Positions 26,901 through 35,505 of a stretch of DNA of 64,000 nt are shown piece by piece. Location of the stretch: the NCBI GenBank assembly GCA_964589175.1, contig CAZPRY010000001.1, positions 162,132-226,131 of the forward strand, written 5' to 3'. The stretch comes from CAZPRY01 sp964589175 (GTDB taxonomy: Bacteria; Fidelibacterota; UBA2242). Position numbers and translations under genes: made by a program. The stretch's first letter is position 1; the number at the start of each line of letters is the position of its first letter. The notes beneath the pieces were generated by a model that had not been told where the DNA came from, ran no database searches, and saw nothing but the letters and a program-made list of their open reading frames with translations.

Positions 26901-27496
26901 GCCTTGAAATCGACCAGCGATTTGATCAGATCGTAGTCGATGACTTCGATTTTCTGAATTTCATGACTGGTGCGAAAGCCGTCAAAAAAGTGGACGAAGG
27001 GGATGCCGGATTTGATCGCCGCAAGATGGGTGATCAGGGCCAGGTCCATGACTTCCTGCACCGAGCCGGAGGCCATTAAACCAAAGCCGGTGCTGCGGGT
27101 GGCCATGACATCCGAGTGATCGCCAAAAATGGACAGCGCTTGCCCGGCGACAGAGCGGGCCGATACATGAAAAACGCCCGGCATCAATTCACCGGAAATC
27201 TTGAACATGTTGGGAATCATCAGCAGCAATCCCTGTGAGGCCGTAAAGGTCGTGGTCAGGGCGCCGGCGCTCAGCGAGCCGTGAACGGCTCCGGAGGCTC
27301 CGGCTTCACTCTGCATTTCGACAACTTTAAGACGCTGTCCGAAAATGTTCTTTCTTCCCAGGGCTGACCATTCATCAGCCATTTCGCCCATAACCGATGA
27401 GGGCGTGATGGGATAGATCGCAGCCACTTCGCTCAGCGCATAGGCTACGTGAGTTGCGGCGGTATTGCCATCCATGCTCTTCATAACTTTAGCCAT
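23990..27496 (-). CDS. nifJ: Pyruvate:ferredoxin (flavodoxin) oxidoreductase
   Basis: Single-chain enzyme of 1168 residues (usual length about 1170-1200) that turns pyruvate and CoA into acetyl-CoA, CO2 and reduced ferredoxin. Domain I begins at MDGNTAATHVAYALSEVAAIYPITPSS. Two 4Fe-4S clusters are bound by CIQCNQCAFVCP and CTGCGNCADVCP; the third is held by CAGCGETPY with further cysteines downstream. The thiamine diphosphate site is GGDGWAYDIGYGG with LDTEVYSNTGGQSS. The start is the MAKVMKS methionine with GGAGAGG ahead; an in-frame ATG 61 codons upstream gives an unconserved tail. Central to anaerobic energy metabolism and a likely source of acetyl-CoA and reduced ferredoxin for the butyrate kinase route. 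Confidence 0.96.
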   Translation of the reverse strand: MAKVMKSMDGNTAATHVAYALSEVAAIYPITPSSVMGEMADEWSALGRKNIFGQRLKVVEMQSEAGASGAVHGSLSAGALTTTFTASQGLLLMIPNMFKISGELMPGVFHVSARSVAGQALSIFGDHSDVMATRSTGFGLMASGSVQEVMDLALITHLAAIKSGIPFVHFFDGFRTSHEIQKIEVIDYDLIKSLVDFKAIEHFRARCLNPEHPQLRGTAQNPDIYFQVTEAANKYYDVLPGIVADAMQQVSAAIGREYKLFDYVGHPQAEKVIILMGSGAEAAHETVDYLVNQGEKVGVLKVRLYRPFSAEHFMAALPKTAKRIAVLDRTKESGAFGEPLYSDVSTVLYNRQDQRTVVGGRYGLSSKEFNPSMVKAVFDNLDLAEPKDHFSIGIEDDVTFRSLPINESLDTVPKSTIQSVFWGFGSDGTVGANKSAIKIIGDNTDQYAQGFFAYDSKKSGGVTMSHLRFGKEKIHSTYKIDHADYVACHKSSYVNVYDMLEGIKKGGTFVLNAPWSDAELDQYLPWKLRKNIATKKVDFYTIDALKIAAEIGLGGRINMIMQTLFFLLSKVLPADEAIKHLKAAIQKAYGSKGAAIVQMNWKAVDAARDSIHKVQYPASWADLTEEKIEESSANDFVKKILNPINAQQGDKLPVSTFTPAGIFPTATSQYEKRGIAIDVPEWIPENCIQCNQCAFVCPHAVIRPVLLNADEKTKAPENFVTLKAVGKGLEGLEYRMQVSVLDCTGCGNCADVCPAKEKALVMKPLETQMDQAANWEYFTTVPVKSGLVKKNTIKGSQFERPLFEFSGACAGCGETPYLKVATQLFGDRMICANATGCSSIYGGSAPVCPYSVNTEGHGPAWANSLFEDNAEYGFGMALATTARRDRLASLIGEALAAGLDDELKAASEEWLEGKDDADLSRAAGDKMKALLEARHGDSALLTEIWKMSDLYTKKSIWIIGGDGWAYDIGYGGLDHVMAMGLDVNVLVLDTEVYSNTGGQSSKATPFGSVAKFAFSGKKTAKKDLGIMMTSYKNVYVASVAMGANKNQFLKALIEAENYPGPSIIIAYSPCINHGVYKGMGKSQEEEKLAVECGYWPLYRFNPLLKAEGKNPFVLECKEPDGKLMEFLDGEVRYATLKKSFPEEAQTLRKALEEHVTERYQQYKKLAEG

Positions 27497-27805
27497 TTTC
27501 CTCTCCATAATTGTTATTATAGTTTTAAGTTTTGGAAACCAAGAGGCGCAGAAAAATCCCTGATGAGTGGGAAGACATACATGCTTGCTCTTCGATTTAA
27601 AAAAATAGTAATTCCAGAGCCAAAGTTTGTCAAATTCCGGCAAAAAAGCAACCTTTAAAGATGGAGCTTGCGATAACAAAATTTCTTTAATCGCTAAAGT
27701 GGCCCGGAATGGCTCAGAAATTGCTCGATTACGCGGATCACGCGATTTTGGAAACGCAAAGGGGCGCCCGATGACGCCCTTTTTGAATATGAATCGCCGG
27801 GAGAT
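27497..27805. other. Intergenic region between PFOR and phosphofructokinase genes
   Basis: AT-rich gap of 309 bases. On the minus strand a perfect TATAAT (27516-27521) with a weak TTGGTT (27537-27542, spacer 15) could start PFOR transcription with a very short leader. The far end holds the terminator at 27758-27784. No gene is seen. Confidence 0.45.
27758..27784 (-). terminator. Probable terminator after phosphofructokinase gene
   Basis: AAAGGGGCG and CGCCCTTTTT pair around CCCGATGA, with one bulged G. It lies 22 bases past the end of the phosphofructokinase gene. Confidence 0.55.
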
Positions 27806-28990
27806 TTACTCCGGATCCTGCGTCACAATGAACGAGGATCGGCCTTCGAAGCTCGAATATTCCGGTCGTAACCGATCGGTGTTGTAGTATTTTTCAACAT
27901 CTACCACTTTCTTGAAACTGGTAACTACATTGAGGGAGCAGCTGCCGTAACGACCGTGTCTGAGGTTGACCAGTTTTCCGGATTCGCCCCGCAGAAGCAG
28001 GTCCAGGGCGATATTGCCGTAGGCCATGGGGACCAGAGAGTCGATGGCATCCGGGTCGCCGCTGCGTACGAGATAGCCGAGCTTCTGGTTGATGACTTCG
28101 ATCTTCCGGCCGTTGTTGAATTTGGGGGATAATTTTTTCATCTGACTGGCTACACGTTCGCCGATACCGCCCAATTTCTTATGGCCGTAAGCGTCCTTTT
28201 CGTCATCCAGGAAGACCATTTCGCCGCCTTCGAACATGGCGCCTTCGGAAACGAGCACCACAGAGTAGCGGCTCGGATTGGTAAAACGGTCCTGGACGAG
28301 CAGCTCGGTCAGATGTTCGATATTGAACTTATATTCAGGAATCACGCAGCGGTTGGCGGCGCCGGCCATCGTGGGAGAAAGCGCCGAAAAACCGGCATAA
28401 CGGCCGAAGACCTCGATGACCAGGAAGCGTTCATGCGAACCGGCTGAGGTGCGCAAGCGATGGGTCAGTTCCAGCGTACGTGTTATGCAGGTACTGAAGC
28501 CGATGCAGTAGTCGGTGCCGGGAACGTCGCCGTCCATGGTTTTGGGTATGGCAATGACCTTGAAACCCTCGTTATGCAGTCTGGCTCCGTAGCTGAGCGT
28601 GTCGTCGCCGCCGATCGGAATCAAGTATTCGATACCCAGGTATTCCAGGTTTTTCAGGACTTCCGGGGTGAGGTCGTTAATTTCATTCGGGTAGCGAGTT
28701 TGCAGATGCTCCGGCACATCGTCTTTTTTCATGCTGCTCGGACGGGTTCGTGAAGAGTGCAGGAACGTTCCGCCGGTTCGTGCAATGCGATTGACGGTTT
28801 CCTTGTCGAGCAGCATATAGTTGTTTGAATTGTCGGCATCCTTGTCGCGAATTACTTCACTGATACCGGCCCAGCCACGGCGCAGGCCGATTACTTCATG
28901 TCCTTCTTTGAGGGCGCGCAGGGTTACCCCCCGTATGGCAGGATTCAAACCGGGGACATCACCCCCGCCTGTCAAAATTCCAATTTTCAT
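27806..28990 (-). CDS. pfp: 6-phosphofructokinase, probably pyrophosphate-dependent
   Basis: 394 residues of the PfkA superfamily. The nucleotide-site loop is GGGDVPGLNP at residues 8-17. The specificity loop reads GGDD at 127-130 where ATP enzymes have GGDG; the Asp blocks ATP and marks pyrophosphate users. The following motif PKTMDGD (Lys150, catalytic Asp153) again has the Lys found in PPi enzymes in place of the Gly of ATP enzymes (PGTIDND). It should therefore phosphorylate fructose 6-phosphate reversibly with PPi. A perfect AAGGAGG precedes the ATG. Transcribed from its own promoter at 29026-29054. A membrane pyrophosphatase is encoded at 42.7 kb. Confidence 0.9.
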   Translation of the reverse strand: MKIGILTGGGDVPGLNPAIRGVTLRALKEGHEVIGLRRGWAGISEVIRDKDADNSNNYMLLDKETVNRIARTGGTFLHSSRTRPSSMKKDDVPEHLQTRYPNEINDLTPEVLKNLEYLGIEYLIPIGGDDTLSYGARLHNEGFKVIAIPKTMDGDVPGTDYCIGFSTCITRTLELTHRLRTSAGSHERFLVIEVFGRYAGFSALSPTMAGAANRCVIPEYKFNIEHLTELLVQDRFTNPSRYSVVLVSEGAMFEGGEMVFLDDEKDAYGHKKLGGIGERVASQMKKLSPKFNNGRKIEVINQKLGYLVRSGDPDAIDSLVPMAYGNIALDLLLRGESGKLVNLRHGRYGSCSLNVVTSFKKVVDVEKYYNTDRLRPEYSSFEGRSSFIVTQDPE

Positions 28991-29025
28991 TGTTTATACC
29001 TCCTTAATAGTTTGCTCCGGCCACT

Positions 29026-29054
29026 ATTTTAATCAGATTTGGATGAAATTTCAA
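29026..29054 (-). promoter_or_regulatory. Predicted promoter of phosphofructokinase gene
   Basis: On the minus strand TTGAAA (29049-29054), a 17-base spacer and TAAAAT (29026-29031), giving a leader of about 30 bases with a perfect AAGGAGG. Confidence 0.6.
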
Positions 29055-29254
29055 TTTCTATTCCCTGTAAGTGAATAACGTGACGATAAGATATCGCACC
29101 GTCTATTCGATCCCATTGTTAGGAGGGAGGCGGGAATCAGGTTCAAATACACCGGACTAAATCAGCGCAAAGTTATAAAAGCCGGATCGCAATATCAATG
29201 GATAAGAGTTGGAAGGATATTACCCCGCGATGAAGATGGAATGCAAGCGGGGAG

Positions 29255-30154
29255 TCAGCTGAGCAGAATGGCGAGAACGATCGAGTTCAGCTTTTCTTCC
29301 GGTTTATCGGAGCGGGAAAGCAGGATGATTGGAGCCCTTGCCCCGACCACAATTCCACCGACCCGGGCATTGGCCCAGAGCATTAGTATTTTAATGATGG
29401 CATTACCGCAGGTGATGCCCGGAACCAGGAAAATATCGGTCTGGCCACTGATCCGGCTTTGGAGGCCTTTGCGTTCGGCGGCGGCGGCGGACAGGGCGAC
29501 GTCCGTAGCGATAGGCCCTTCGAGGATAATATCGCCATATTTCCCCGCTTCGGCATTTTTCTGCAGCTCGGCGGCGTCCACAGTTTCGGGTATTTTTGGA
29601 TTGACTTTTTCGATCGGACAGAGGGCGGCGACCTTCGGGACGGGAATCCGCAGCCGGCCGGCCACGCCGATAACATTGTGCAGGATGGCTTCTTTCTGGG
29701 CGAGATCGGGTGCGATGTTGATGCCGCCGTCAGAGAGCAGGAATAGCCTGGGGTAGGCCGGTACTTCCGCCACCGCGACATGGCTCAGGATGTCGCCGTT
29801 ACGCAGTCCGGATTTTCTGTCCAGAACGGCTTTCATCAATATCGGGGTGGAGATATGTCCTTTCATGAGAATTTCGGCCCGTCCCTGACGCACCAGTTCC
29901 ACGGCCCGAAAGGCGGCCTCTTCCGGGGAGTCAGCCGCAACGATGGCGGTTTTATCGAGCGGGTATCCCACCCTCTCCGCTATGGTAGAGATCTTCCGCG
30001 CATCGCCGACCAGCACGGCGTTTGCGTTGTTCTTTTCAGCAGCGTTTTTCAGGGCGTTCAGAACGTTTTCGTCGTCTGCCATAGCGACGGAGATTGTCTT
30101 CTTGTGTTCCAGGCGGGACACAGCTTCATAGATTTCAGTGTAAGTTTTTAGCAT
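29255..30154 (-). CDS. ptb: Phosphate butyryltransferase
   Basis: 299 residues, the normal length for phosphotransbutyrylase; converts butyryl- (or branched acyl-) CoA to acyl-phosphate. Family landmarks: AVLVGDARKI, EILMKGHISTPILMKAVLD, LSDGGINIAPDL and FLVPGITCGNAIIKIL with VVGARAPIILLSRSD near the end. Lies five bases after the butyrate kinase gene, so the order is buk then ptb. Together they make ATP from acyl-CoA; branched-chain acids from amino acid breakdown are also possible substrates. Confidence 0.93.
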   Translation of the reverse strand: MLKTYTEIYEAVSRLEHKKTISVAMADDENVLNALKNAAEKNNANAVLVGDARKISTIAERVGYPLDKTAIVAADSPEEAAFRAVELVRQGRAEILMKGHISTPILMKAVLDRKSGLRNGDILSHVAVAEVPAYPRLFLLSDGGINIAPDLAQKEAILHNVIGVAGRLRIPVPKVAALCPIEKVNPKIPETVDAAELQKNAEAGKYGDIILEGPIATDVALSAAAAERKGLQSRISGQTDIFLVPGITCGNAIIKILMLWANARVGGIVVGARAPIILLSRSDKPEEKLNSIVLAILLS

Positions 30155-30159
30155 GGGAT

Positions 30160-31248
30160 TTACCTGTGTACTTTGGGCTTTACGTATGTACGGATTTCGG
30201 TAAGACCGTCAATGGCCCGGAAGCCGCCGGAAGCCATGGATTCCAGTTCGTTTTCACCCGGAAAAACCGCCAGCGGGGCGATGAATTCGACGCGTTCCCT
30301 GATCAAATGGACAACCCTTTCCGAGCGTGCCATTCCACCGGTGATGATAATGCGGTCGATTCGGCCCTTCATCGTAGTGGCCATGGCGCCGATCTCTTTG
30401 GCGATCTGGTATATCATGGCCCGGAAGACCAGGTCTGCTTGCTCGTCGCCGTTATCAATACGCTGCAGAATTGTCTTGACGTCGCTGGTGCCGAGATAGC
30501 CTTTCAGACCACTGTTTTTGGTCAGCTTCCGGTAGAGCTCATCATAGTTGTGTACTTCGGACATAGCCAGTTTGACAAGGCCGTCCAGCGGCAGGGCTCC
30601 GGCGCGTTCGGGCGAGAACGGCCCCATGCCCATCAGGGCATCGTTGCAGTCGATAATATGGCCGCGGTCGCTGGCGGCGACGGAAATTCCACCCCCAAGA
30701 TGGGCCACGACGAAGCGGGTCTCGGAGAGCGGCTTTCCGAGTTTATCGGCCATGTTCTGCGCACAGGCGTTGATGTTGAGTGCGTGCAAGCGGCTACGCC
30801 GTTCGATTTCCGGGACACCCGAAAGTCGCGCTTCGGGAATTAATTCGTCTACGGAAACCGGGTCCACGACAAAGGCCGGAATTCCATAGGGGGAAGCCAG
30901 GTTGGCGGCCAGTGAAGCCCCCAGATTACTGGCATGGGATCCAAAATGGCAACCGAGGGTTACGTCTTTGAGGGCTTCGTTAACCCGGTAAACACCGCTT
31001 TTTACCGGTCCGATCAGACCGCCCCGTCCCACGACCGCTACGAGCTTCTGATCTTCCAGCCAGGGCTGCACCGTTTTGGAGATGATTTTCAGACGGCGGG
31101 GCAACTGGTCGATAATGGAATGCATATGGGCAATCGGGGTGCCGAGGTGATTGACGGTTTCGACCTGCACGGAACCTTCGCGGTTAAAGAGGCCCAGTTT
31201 GGTGGAGGTCGAGCCCGGATTGATTGTCAGTATGACTTCATCCGCCAT
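30160..31248 (-). CDS. buk: Butyrate kinase
   Basis: 362 residues of the acetate kinase/butyrate kinase fold. The N-terminus ILTINPGSTSTKLGLF is the phosphate-binding start, VVGRGGLIGPVKSGVYRVNE and FVVAHLGGGISVAASDRG are diagnostic for butyrate kinase rather than acetate kinase, and IIITGGMARSE closes the nucleotide site. It transfers phosphate from acyl-phosphate to ADP. First gene of the buk-ptb pair. Branched-chain acyl kinase activity cannot be told apart by sequence. Confidence 0.93.
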   Translation of the reverse strand: MADEVILTINPGSTSTKLGLFNREGSVQVETVNHLGTPIAHMHSIIDQLPRRLKIISKTVQPWLEDQKLVAVVGRGGLIGPVKSGVYRVNEALKDVTLGCHFGSHASNLGASLAANLASPYGIPAFVVDPVSVDELIPEARLSGVPEIERRSRLHALNINACAQNMADKLGKPLSETRFVVAHLGGGISVAASDRGHIIDCNDALMGMGPFSPERAGALPLDGLVKLAMSEVHNYDELYRKLTKNSGLKGYLGTSDVKTILQRIDNGDEQADLVFRAMIYQIAKEIGAMATTMKGRIDRIIITGGMARSERVVHLIRERVEFIAPLAVFPGENELESMASGGFRAIDGLTEIRTYVKPKVHR

Positions 31249-31453
31249 GGCATTCTCGATCTGAGTTTATCGCGGTTTTTATCATTATGCTTCGGGCCCG
31301 GTCCGCATTTGTGATCTTTTTCCGGTCTGCCGGACATCTTGTGACAACGAACAGTACAAAATCAATGCCATGTCGATTGGGAGAGGGTTCAGTCGGGATT
31401 GCCGCCATTCTTTCCCGAAAGTTACCTAAGATGGCAAGAGAATTATCATTTTT

Positions 31454-31459
31454 TATAAT
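31454..31459 (+). promoter_or_regulatory. Possible -10 element ahead of the lpxH-like gene
   Basis: A perfect TATAAT 45 bases before the gene start; I find no good -35 element at the right distance. Confidence 0.3.
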
Positions 31460-31503
31460 CCGGGCTTCCCGATCTTAATCCAAAATGTTAAATTGGCTAC
31501 CAT

Positions 31504-32262
31504 ATGAATAAGGCCGTGTACTTTGTTTCCGATGTCCATTTGCATTCCGTGTTGTCCGAGCGAGAAAAGCAGAAGCGCTTTTATCTGCTTGAATTCCTGC
31601 AGCAAGTGAAAAAAGAAAGAGCCGAGCTCTTCATCGTCGGCGATCTTTTTGATTTCTGGTACGAATACCGGCATGTCATCCCCCGGCACTTCTTCCGGGT
31701 TTTACGCCGCCTGCAGGAGATTACGGATGACGGCACCAGCGTGCATCTGATCGGCGGGAATCACGATTACTGGCTGGAGGATTTTTTCCCGGCTGAACTG
31801 GGCGTTGAAGTGCACCGGCAGCCGGTGGAAATCGAACGCAACGGGAGACGTTTTTTGGTTACCCATGGGGACGGAATTCTGAAGCGGGACAGCGGCTATC
31901 GTGTCCTGCGCAGGATTCTCCGGAACCGCTTCGTTATCCGGCTCTTTCGCCTGGTTCACCCGGACCTGGCCTTTGAAATCGCGAAAAGGGTTTCCGGGAC
32001 CAGCCGCAGGTACACCCTGCGCGATCAGGATCAGGACGACAGCGAACGGGCGGAAATCACAGCCTTCGGACGTGAGCAATGGCAGGCGGGATTTGACATC
32101 GTGATCATGGGTCACTACCACCTGCCGACCTGCGTACGGGAAGACGGAAAAATCTTTATCAATCTCGGGGATTGGATGCGGCATTACACCTACGCCCGTT
32201 TCGACGGCGCTAATATATCTTTGTTTTATTGGGATCAACGCCCGGTTGATCCGGCGCCATAA
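31504..32262 (+). CDS. lpxH: UDP-2,3-diacylglucosamine diphosphatase, LpxH-like
   Basis: 252 residues, slightly longer than E. coli LpxH (240). Calcineurin-type metal motifs appear in order: SDVHL, GDLFDFWYEY, GGNHDYW, THGDG and MGHYHLP (Tyr in place of Thr in GHTH). The FDFWYEYRHVIP segment is a hallmark of the LpxH family. It removes UMP from UDP-diacylglucosamine in lipid A synthesis at the inner membrane face, evidence for a diderm envelope. No clear ribosome-binding site precedes the ATG. It converges with the nitrilase gene; the stops nearly touch. Confidence 0.82.
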   Translation: MNKAVYFVSDVHLHSVLSEREKQKRFYLLEFLQQVKKERAELFIVGDLFDFWYEYRHVIPRHFFRVLRRLQEITDDGTSVHLIGGNHDYWLEDFFPAELGVEVHRQPVEIERNGRRFLVTHGDGILKRDSGYRVLRRILRNRFVIRLFRLVHPDLAFEIAKRVSGTSRRYTLRDQDQDDSERAEITAFGREQWQAGFDIVIMGHYHLPTCVREDGKIFINLGDWMRHYTYARFDGANISLFYWDQRPVDPAP

Positions 32263-33060
32263 TTAATCGTTACGATATAAATCGGGTTTGCGATCTTCGA
32301 AGAGATCGTTGAGCGGAGTAATCGACTTTTCGAGGGCTTCTGACGGGTCGATGTCCACGATGAGTACGTCCTCGCGGTCCGGCGTCAATTGTCCCAGGCG
32401 TTTACCGGTCGGATCGGTGATCTGGCTTTTTCCCGTGAACGTCAGCGGTGCCGCCGGATTGATCGATTCGCTGCCGATGCGGTTGGCGGTGGCGCTGAAA
32501 ATCCGGTTTTCGAGGCTGCGTGTAATCATGGCATCCTGGCAGTAAGGCAGCACCAGGTTGGCCGGATGGGCCAGGACCTGCGTTCCCCGAAGCGCCAGCG
32601 AGCGGGCGATTTCCGGGAAGATCCAGTCGAAACAGATCATAATCCCGACCCGGATTCCGTCGATTTCATAGATGGGAGGTGTTTGTTCTCCCGCGTGAAA
32701 CCAACGTTTCTCCTCGAAAAACAGGTGGATTTTGCGGTACGCTCCGCGGTAAGCGCCGTTGTCAAAAACCGCGGCGCTGTTATAGATCTTTTGCGCAAGG
32801 CTTTCGATCACGCCGATCACGATGGCAGACTGCGTTTCACGACTGATCTGCAACAGGATCTCCGCACTCTGTCCGCCGGGGAATGCTTCGGCCAGTTGCG
32901 AGACCTGCTGGCGGGAGGTGAATTGGTAACCAGTGGTGCCTAGTTCGGGCAGAATCCACAGTTGGACCCCGGGATGCGGGAGCAGAAGTTGCCGGATTTT
33001 TTCCAGATTGCGGAGTTTGTTTCCCCAGATAGGGGCGAATTGACCAATACCGATCTTCAT
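32263..33060 (-). CDS. Nitrilase-superfamily amidohydrolase
   Basis: 265 residues, standard for the carbon-nitrogen hydrolase fold. The catalytic triad is visible as Glu in ILPELGTTGY (about residue 39), Lys in YRKIHLF (about 111) and Cys in MICFDWIFPE (about 143). The best guess is an omega-amidase/YafV or N-carbamoyl amidase type enzyme; no partner gene points to the substrate. Starts 15 bases after the exchanger gene and is probably co-transcribed with it. Confidence 0.85.
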   Translation of the reverse strand: MKIGIGQFAPIWGNKLRNLEKIRQLLLPHPGVQLWILPELGTTGYQFTSRQQVSQLAEAFPGGQSAEILLQISRETQSAIVIGVIESLAQKIYNSAAVFDNGAYRGAYRKIHLFFEEKRWFHAGEQTPPIYEIDGIRVGIMICFDWIFPEIARSLALRGTQVLAHPANLVLPYCQDAMITRSLENRIFSATANRIGSESINPAAPLTFTGKSQITDPTGKRLGQLTPDREDVLIVDIDPSEALEKSITPLNDLFEDRKPDLYRND

Positions 33061-33075
33061 CGTGAAAAATTTCTT

Positions 33076-34011
33076 TTAGATGAAATGAAATCCCAGGTTG
33101 AGCATGTAGAATGCATACAAACCCAGCAACAGGAATCCCTCCAGGCGCGACATCCGTTTCCCAACAATGAGAAACAGGGCGAGCAAGATGGTCATTCCCA
33201 GCATAAAGTAGTTATCGAAGGAGATGATCCGCGCATCGATTTTCAGGGGGTAGAAAATCGGGACCAGGCCCAGCACAAAGGCGGTATTGAAAAGATTACT
33301 GCCGATGATGTTTCCGAGAGAGATTTCATCCTCTTTTTTGATTACGGCGACAGCACTGGTGAACAGTTCTGGAAGGGAGGTACCCAAAGCGACAACGGTC
33401 AAGCCAATTACGATCTCCGAAATCCCCAGAACATGGGCCAGCCCAACCGCACCTTTAATGGTTAGCTGCCCGCCTACGACCAGACCGGCCAGACCGAGAA
33501 TTGTCAATAACACGTTTTTAATCCGATGGTTGGTATCGAGGTGTTGAATCTCGACGTTAGTGATCTGTTGGACGTGCCGGTTAGCGATGATGAAACTCAT
33601 ATAAATTATAAATATTATGAAAAGAATGATGCCCTCATAGGCGACCAGATTACCGTCGTGACAGAAGAAAACGAAGAGGCTGGTGATGAGCAGCAGGACG
33701 GGGATTTCCACGGCGAAAATACGGGGTTTGATGTCAATGGGCCGGATGACCGTGGCAATACCCAGGACAAGCAGAATATTGGCCAGATTGCTCCCCACGA
33801 TATTGCCCACACTGATGCCGTCGATCCGGTCGAGTGCCGCAAAAAAACTCACGACGAACTCGGGCATTGAAGTACCCAGGGCGACGATCGTGAGTCCGAC
33901 GACGACTTTCTTAACTCCAAAAGAGACTGCAATACTGGAGCTGCCTCTCACCAGGAAATCCGCACCATAATAGAGCAAGATGAAGCCGACGAGAAAGTAG
34001 ATTACAAACAT
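33076..34011 (-). CDS. Calcium/sodium antiporter (CaCA family)
   Basis: 311 residues with ten or so membrane spans. The two inverted alpha repeats that form the ion site are clear: VVVGLTIVALGTSMPEFVVS with GNIVGSNLANILL in the first half, and IVIGLTVVALGTSLPELFTS with GNIIGSNLFN in the second. The Glu in each PE motif binds the cation. YrbG/CaxA-like; it exchanges Na+ (or K+/H+) for Ca2+ across the inner membrane. Confidence 0.92.
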   Translation of the reverse strand: MFVIYFLVGFILLYYGADFLVRGSSSIAVSFGVKKVVVGLTIVALGTSMPEFVVSFFAALDRIDGISVGNIVGSNLANILLVLGIATVIRPIDIKPRIFAVEIPVLLLITSLFVFFCHDGNLVAYEGIILFIIFIIYMSFIIANRHVQQITNVEIQHLDTNHRIKNVLLTILGLAGLVVGGQLTIKGAVGLAHVLGISEIVIGLTVVALGTSLPELFTSAVAVIKKEDEISLGNIIGSNLFNTAFVLGLVPIFYPLKIDARIISFDNYFMLGMTILLALFLIVGKRMSRLEGFLLLGLYAFYMLNLGFHFI

Positions 34012-34470
34012 CGCGTGGATCCGAATTTTTTACTTGTGTTGTTTGCTTGAGAAATCCAGTTTTTTACGGTCTTGCGAAGGATATTGACTCCGGTTTTCAA
34101 GCCCCAAAAGCAGAGCTGAAAGTAGCGTTTTCCAAACATTTTGGCAATAGAAATAAATGGTCCGGAAGTATAATTTATACACGGGAGATGGCCGGAATTA
34201 TTTTTTAGAGGATTGCCAAACAAATTATTGAAATTCTCTAAATTAAATGCGATATTCAAAGGGATTGCAAAAATGCTGTTATAAAAGATCTGTGACAGCC
34301 GGGAACGAGGTGCAAAAGCAGGGAACATTAGGTTCAACGAGAGGTCCGAAATGGGAGCCCCAAAGCTGTGTTTCTCGTCGGAATTTAATGTTGACTTTTA
34401 AAATTTATACGCTTAAAATTACCAGCCGTTTGAATTCAAGAAAAAAATTATAGAATGGAGGAAATGTCTA
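34012..34470. other. Intergenic region upstream of exbB
   Basis: 459 AT-rich bases between divergent genes. Apart from the exbB promoter at 34391-34419 and its GGAGG site I see no gene; an open frame on the minus strand at 34002-34337 has no family resemblance and poor codon use. Confidence 0.5.
34391..34419 (+). promoter_or_regulatory. Predicted promoter of exbB-exbD-exbD-tonB
   Basis: TTGACT (34391-34396), a 17-base spacer and TAAAAT (34414-34419); both hexamers match the general consensus at five of six bases. About 45 bases of leader follow. Confidence 0.65.
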
Positions 34471-35085
34471 ATGGTTGATCTTTTTCTACAAGGCGGATTA
34501 TTTATGTGGCCGATTTTGGGTTTGTTCATTTTCGGTATTATGCTCTCGCTCGAAAGGGTATACACATTGACGAAAGCGCAAGTAGTGACCAAAAGGTTTA
34601 TTCCGAAGCTGAATAAAGCCCTTGAGGAGAAAGGCGTTGAAGCGGCACTGGAAGTTTGCAGGCAGACTCCCGGACCGGTGGCTGAGATTTTTCATGCCGG
34701 TCTTTCCCGGGCCGATCAGGGTATCGAGGCCGTGGAAAAGTCGATCAATAATGCCGGCAACATCGAAATGTCCTTTCTGGAAAAGGGTATGATCTGGCTG
34801 GCGACTGTCATCACACTGGCGCCCATGCTTGGATTTACCGGTACGGTTTCCGGTATGGTTCGAGCCTTCCAGGATATTGCCGCCGCGAACGATATTCAGC
34901 CGGCGATTGTCGCCAGCGGTATTTCCGAAGCATTGTTGACGACGCTGTTTGGTTTGATTGTCGCCATTATCGTCCAGATTTTTTATAACTATTTCACATC
35001 TCGCGTAGATTCGATCATCCTCGATATGGAAGAGAATTCGGCCAGTCTGTTGGATACCTTGGTTTCCAAGGGCATTAAAAAGTGA
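34471..35085 (+). CDS. exbB: MotA/TolQ/ExbB proton channel protein
   Basis: 204 residues with three membrane spans: residues about 10-28, then a cytoplasmic domain, then about 105-127 (MIWLATVITLAPMLGFTGTV) and 140-170 (IVASGISEALLTTLFGLIVAI). The conserved GFTGTVSGMV and SEALLTTLFGL motifs are those of ExbB/TolQ. Forms the pentameric channel around the ExbD pair and powers TonB. First gene of the exbB-exbD-exbD-tonB operon. TolQ function is less likely because a TonB gene follows. Confidence 0.92.
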   Translation: MVDLFLQGGLFMWPILGLFIFGIMLSLERVYTLTKAQVVTKRFIPKLNKALEEKGVEAALEVCRQTPGPVAEIFHAGLSRADQGIEAVEKSINNAGNIEMSFLEKGMIWLATVITLAPMLGFTGTVSGMVRAFQDIAAANDIQPAIVASGISEALLTTLFGLIVAIIVQIFYNYFTSRVDSIILDMEENSASLLDTLVSKGIKK

Positions 35086-35107
35086 AAATCAATTGGGCAA
35101 ATAAGTT

Positions 35108-35494
35108 ATGCAAAAGAAAAAGAGAAGAGACGTTGAAATACCTACCCAATCCCAGGCGGATATTGCCTTTCTCATTCTGATCTTCTTTCTGGTTTCGACA
35201 ACGATAGATATGGACAAAGGTATTCAGCAGATTTTACCGGCCAAAGGCGAACAGTTGGAGGTGCGTAAAGAGAACATTACCAATATCCTGATCGATGCCC
35301 GGGGCAAGGTACTGCTGGATAATAAGGATGTGGAAATCCGTAATATCAAATCCGAAGTGCAGAGTATGATCGCTGCGAACGAAAAGATGATCTTCTCTGT
35401 CAAGACCCATGAGAAAACGAAGTACCAGACCTATATCAGTGTTATCGATCAGCTTAAACAGGCCAATGCCCGCAGAATCTCAATTGCTGAGTAA
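35108..35494 (+). CDS. exbD: ExbD/TolR biopolymer transporter, first copy
   Basis: 128 residues, one membrane span at about 17-35 that carries the proton-coupling Asp (SQADIAFLILIFFLVST), then a periplasmic domain. Resembles the ExbD proteins of Bacteroidetes-like operons. Sits between exbB and a second, different exbD. Confidence 0.9.
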   Translation: MQKKKRRDVEIPTQSQADIAFLILIFFLVSTTIDMDKGIQQILPAKGEQLEVRKENITNILIDARGKVLLDNKDVEIRNIKSEVQSMIAANEKMIFSVKTHEKTKYQTYISVIDQLKQANARRISIAE

Positions 35495-35505
35495 GAGGTG
35501 TTTGA

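Noticed and set aside
34002..34337. 111-codon minus-strand frame upstream of the exchanger gene
   Set aside because: Overlaps the exchanger start, lacks a ribosome-binding site and shows no domain.
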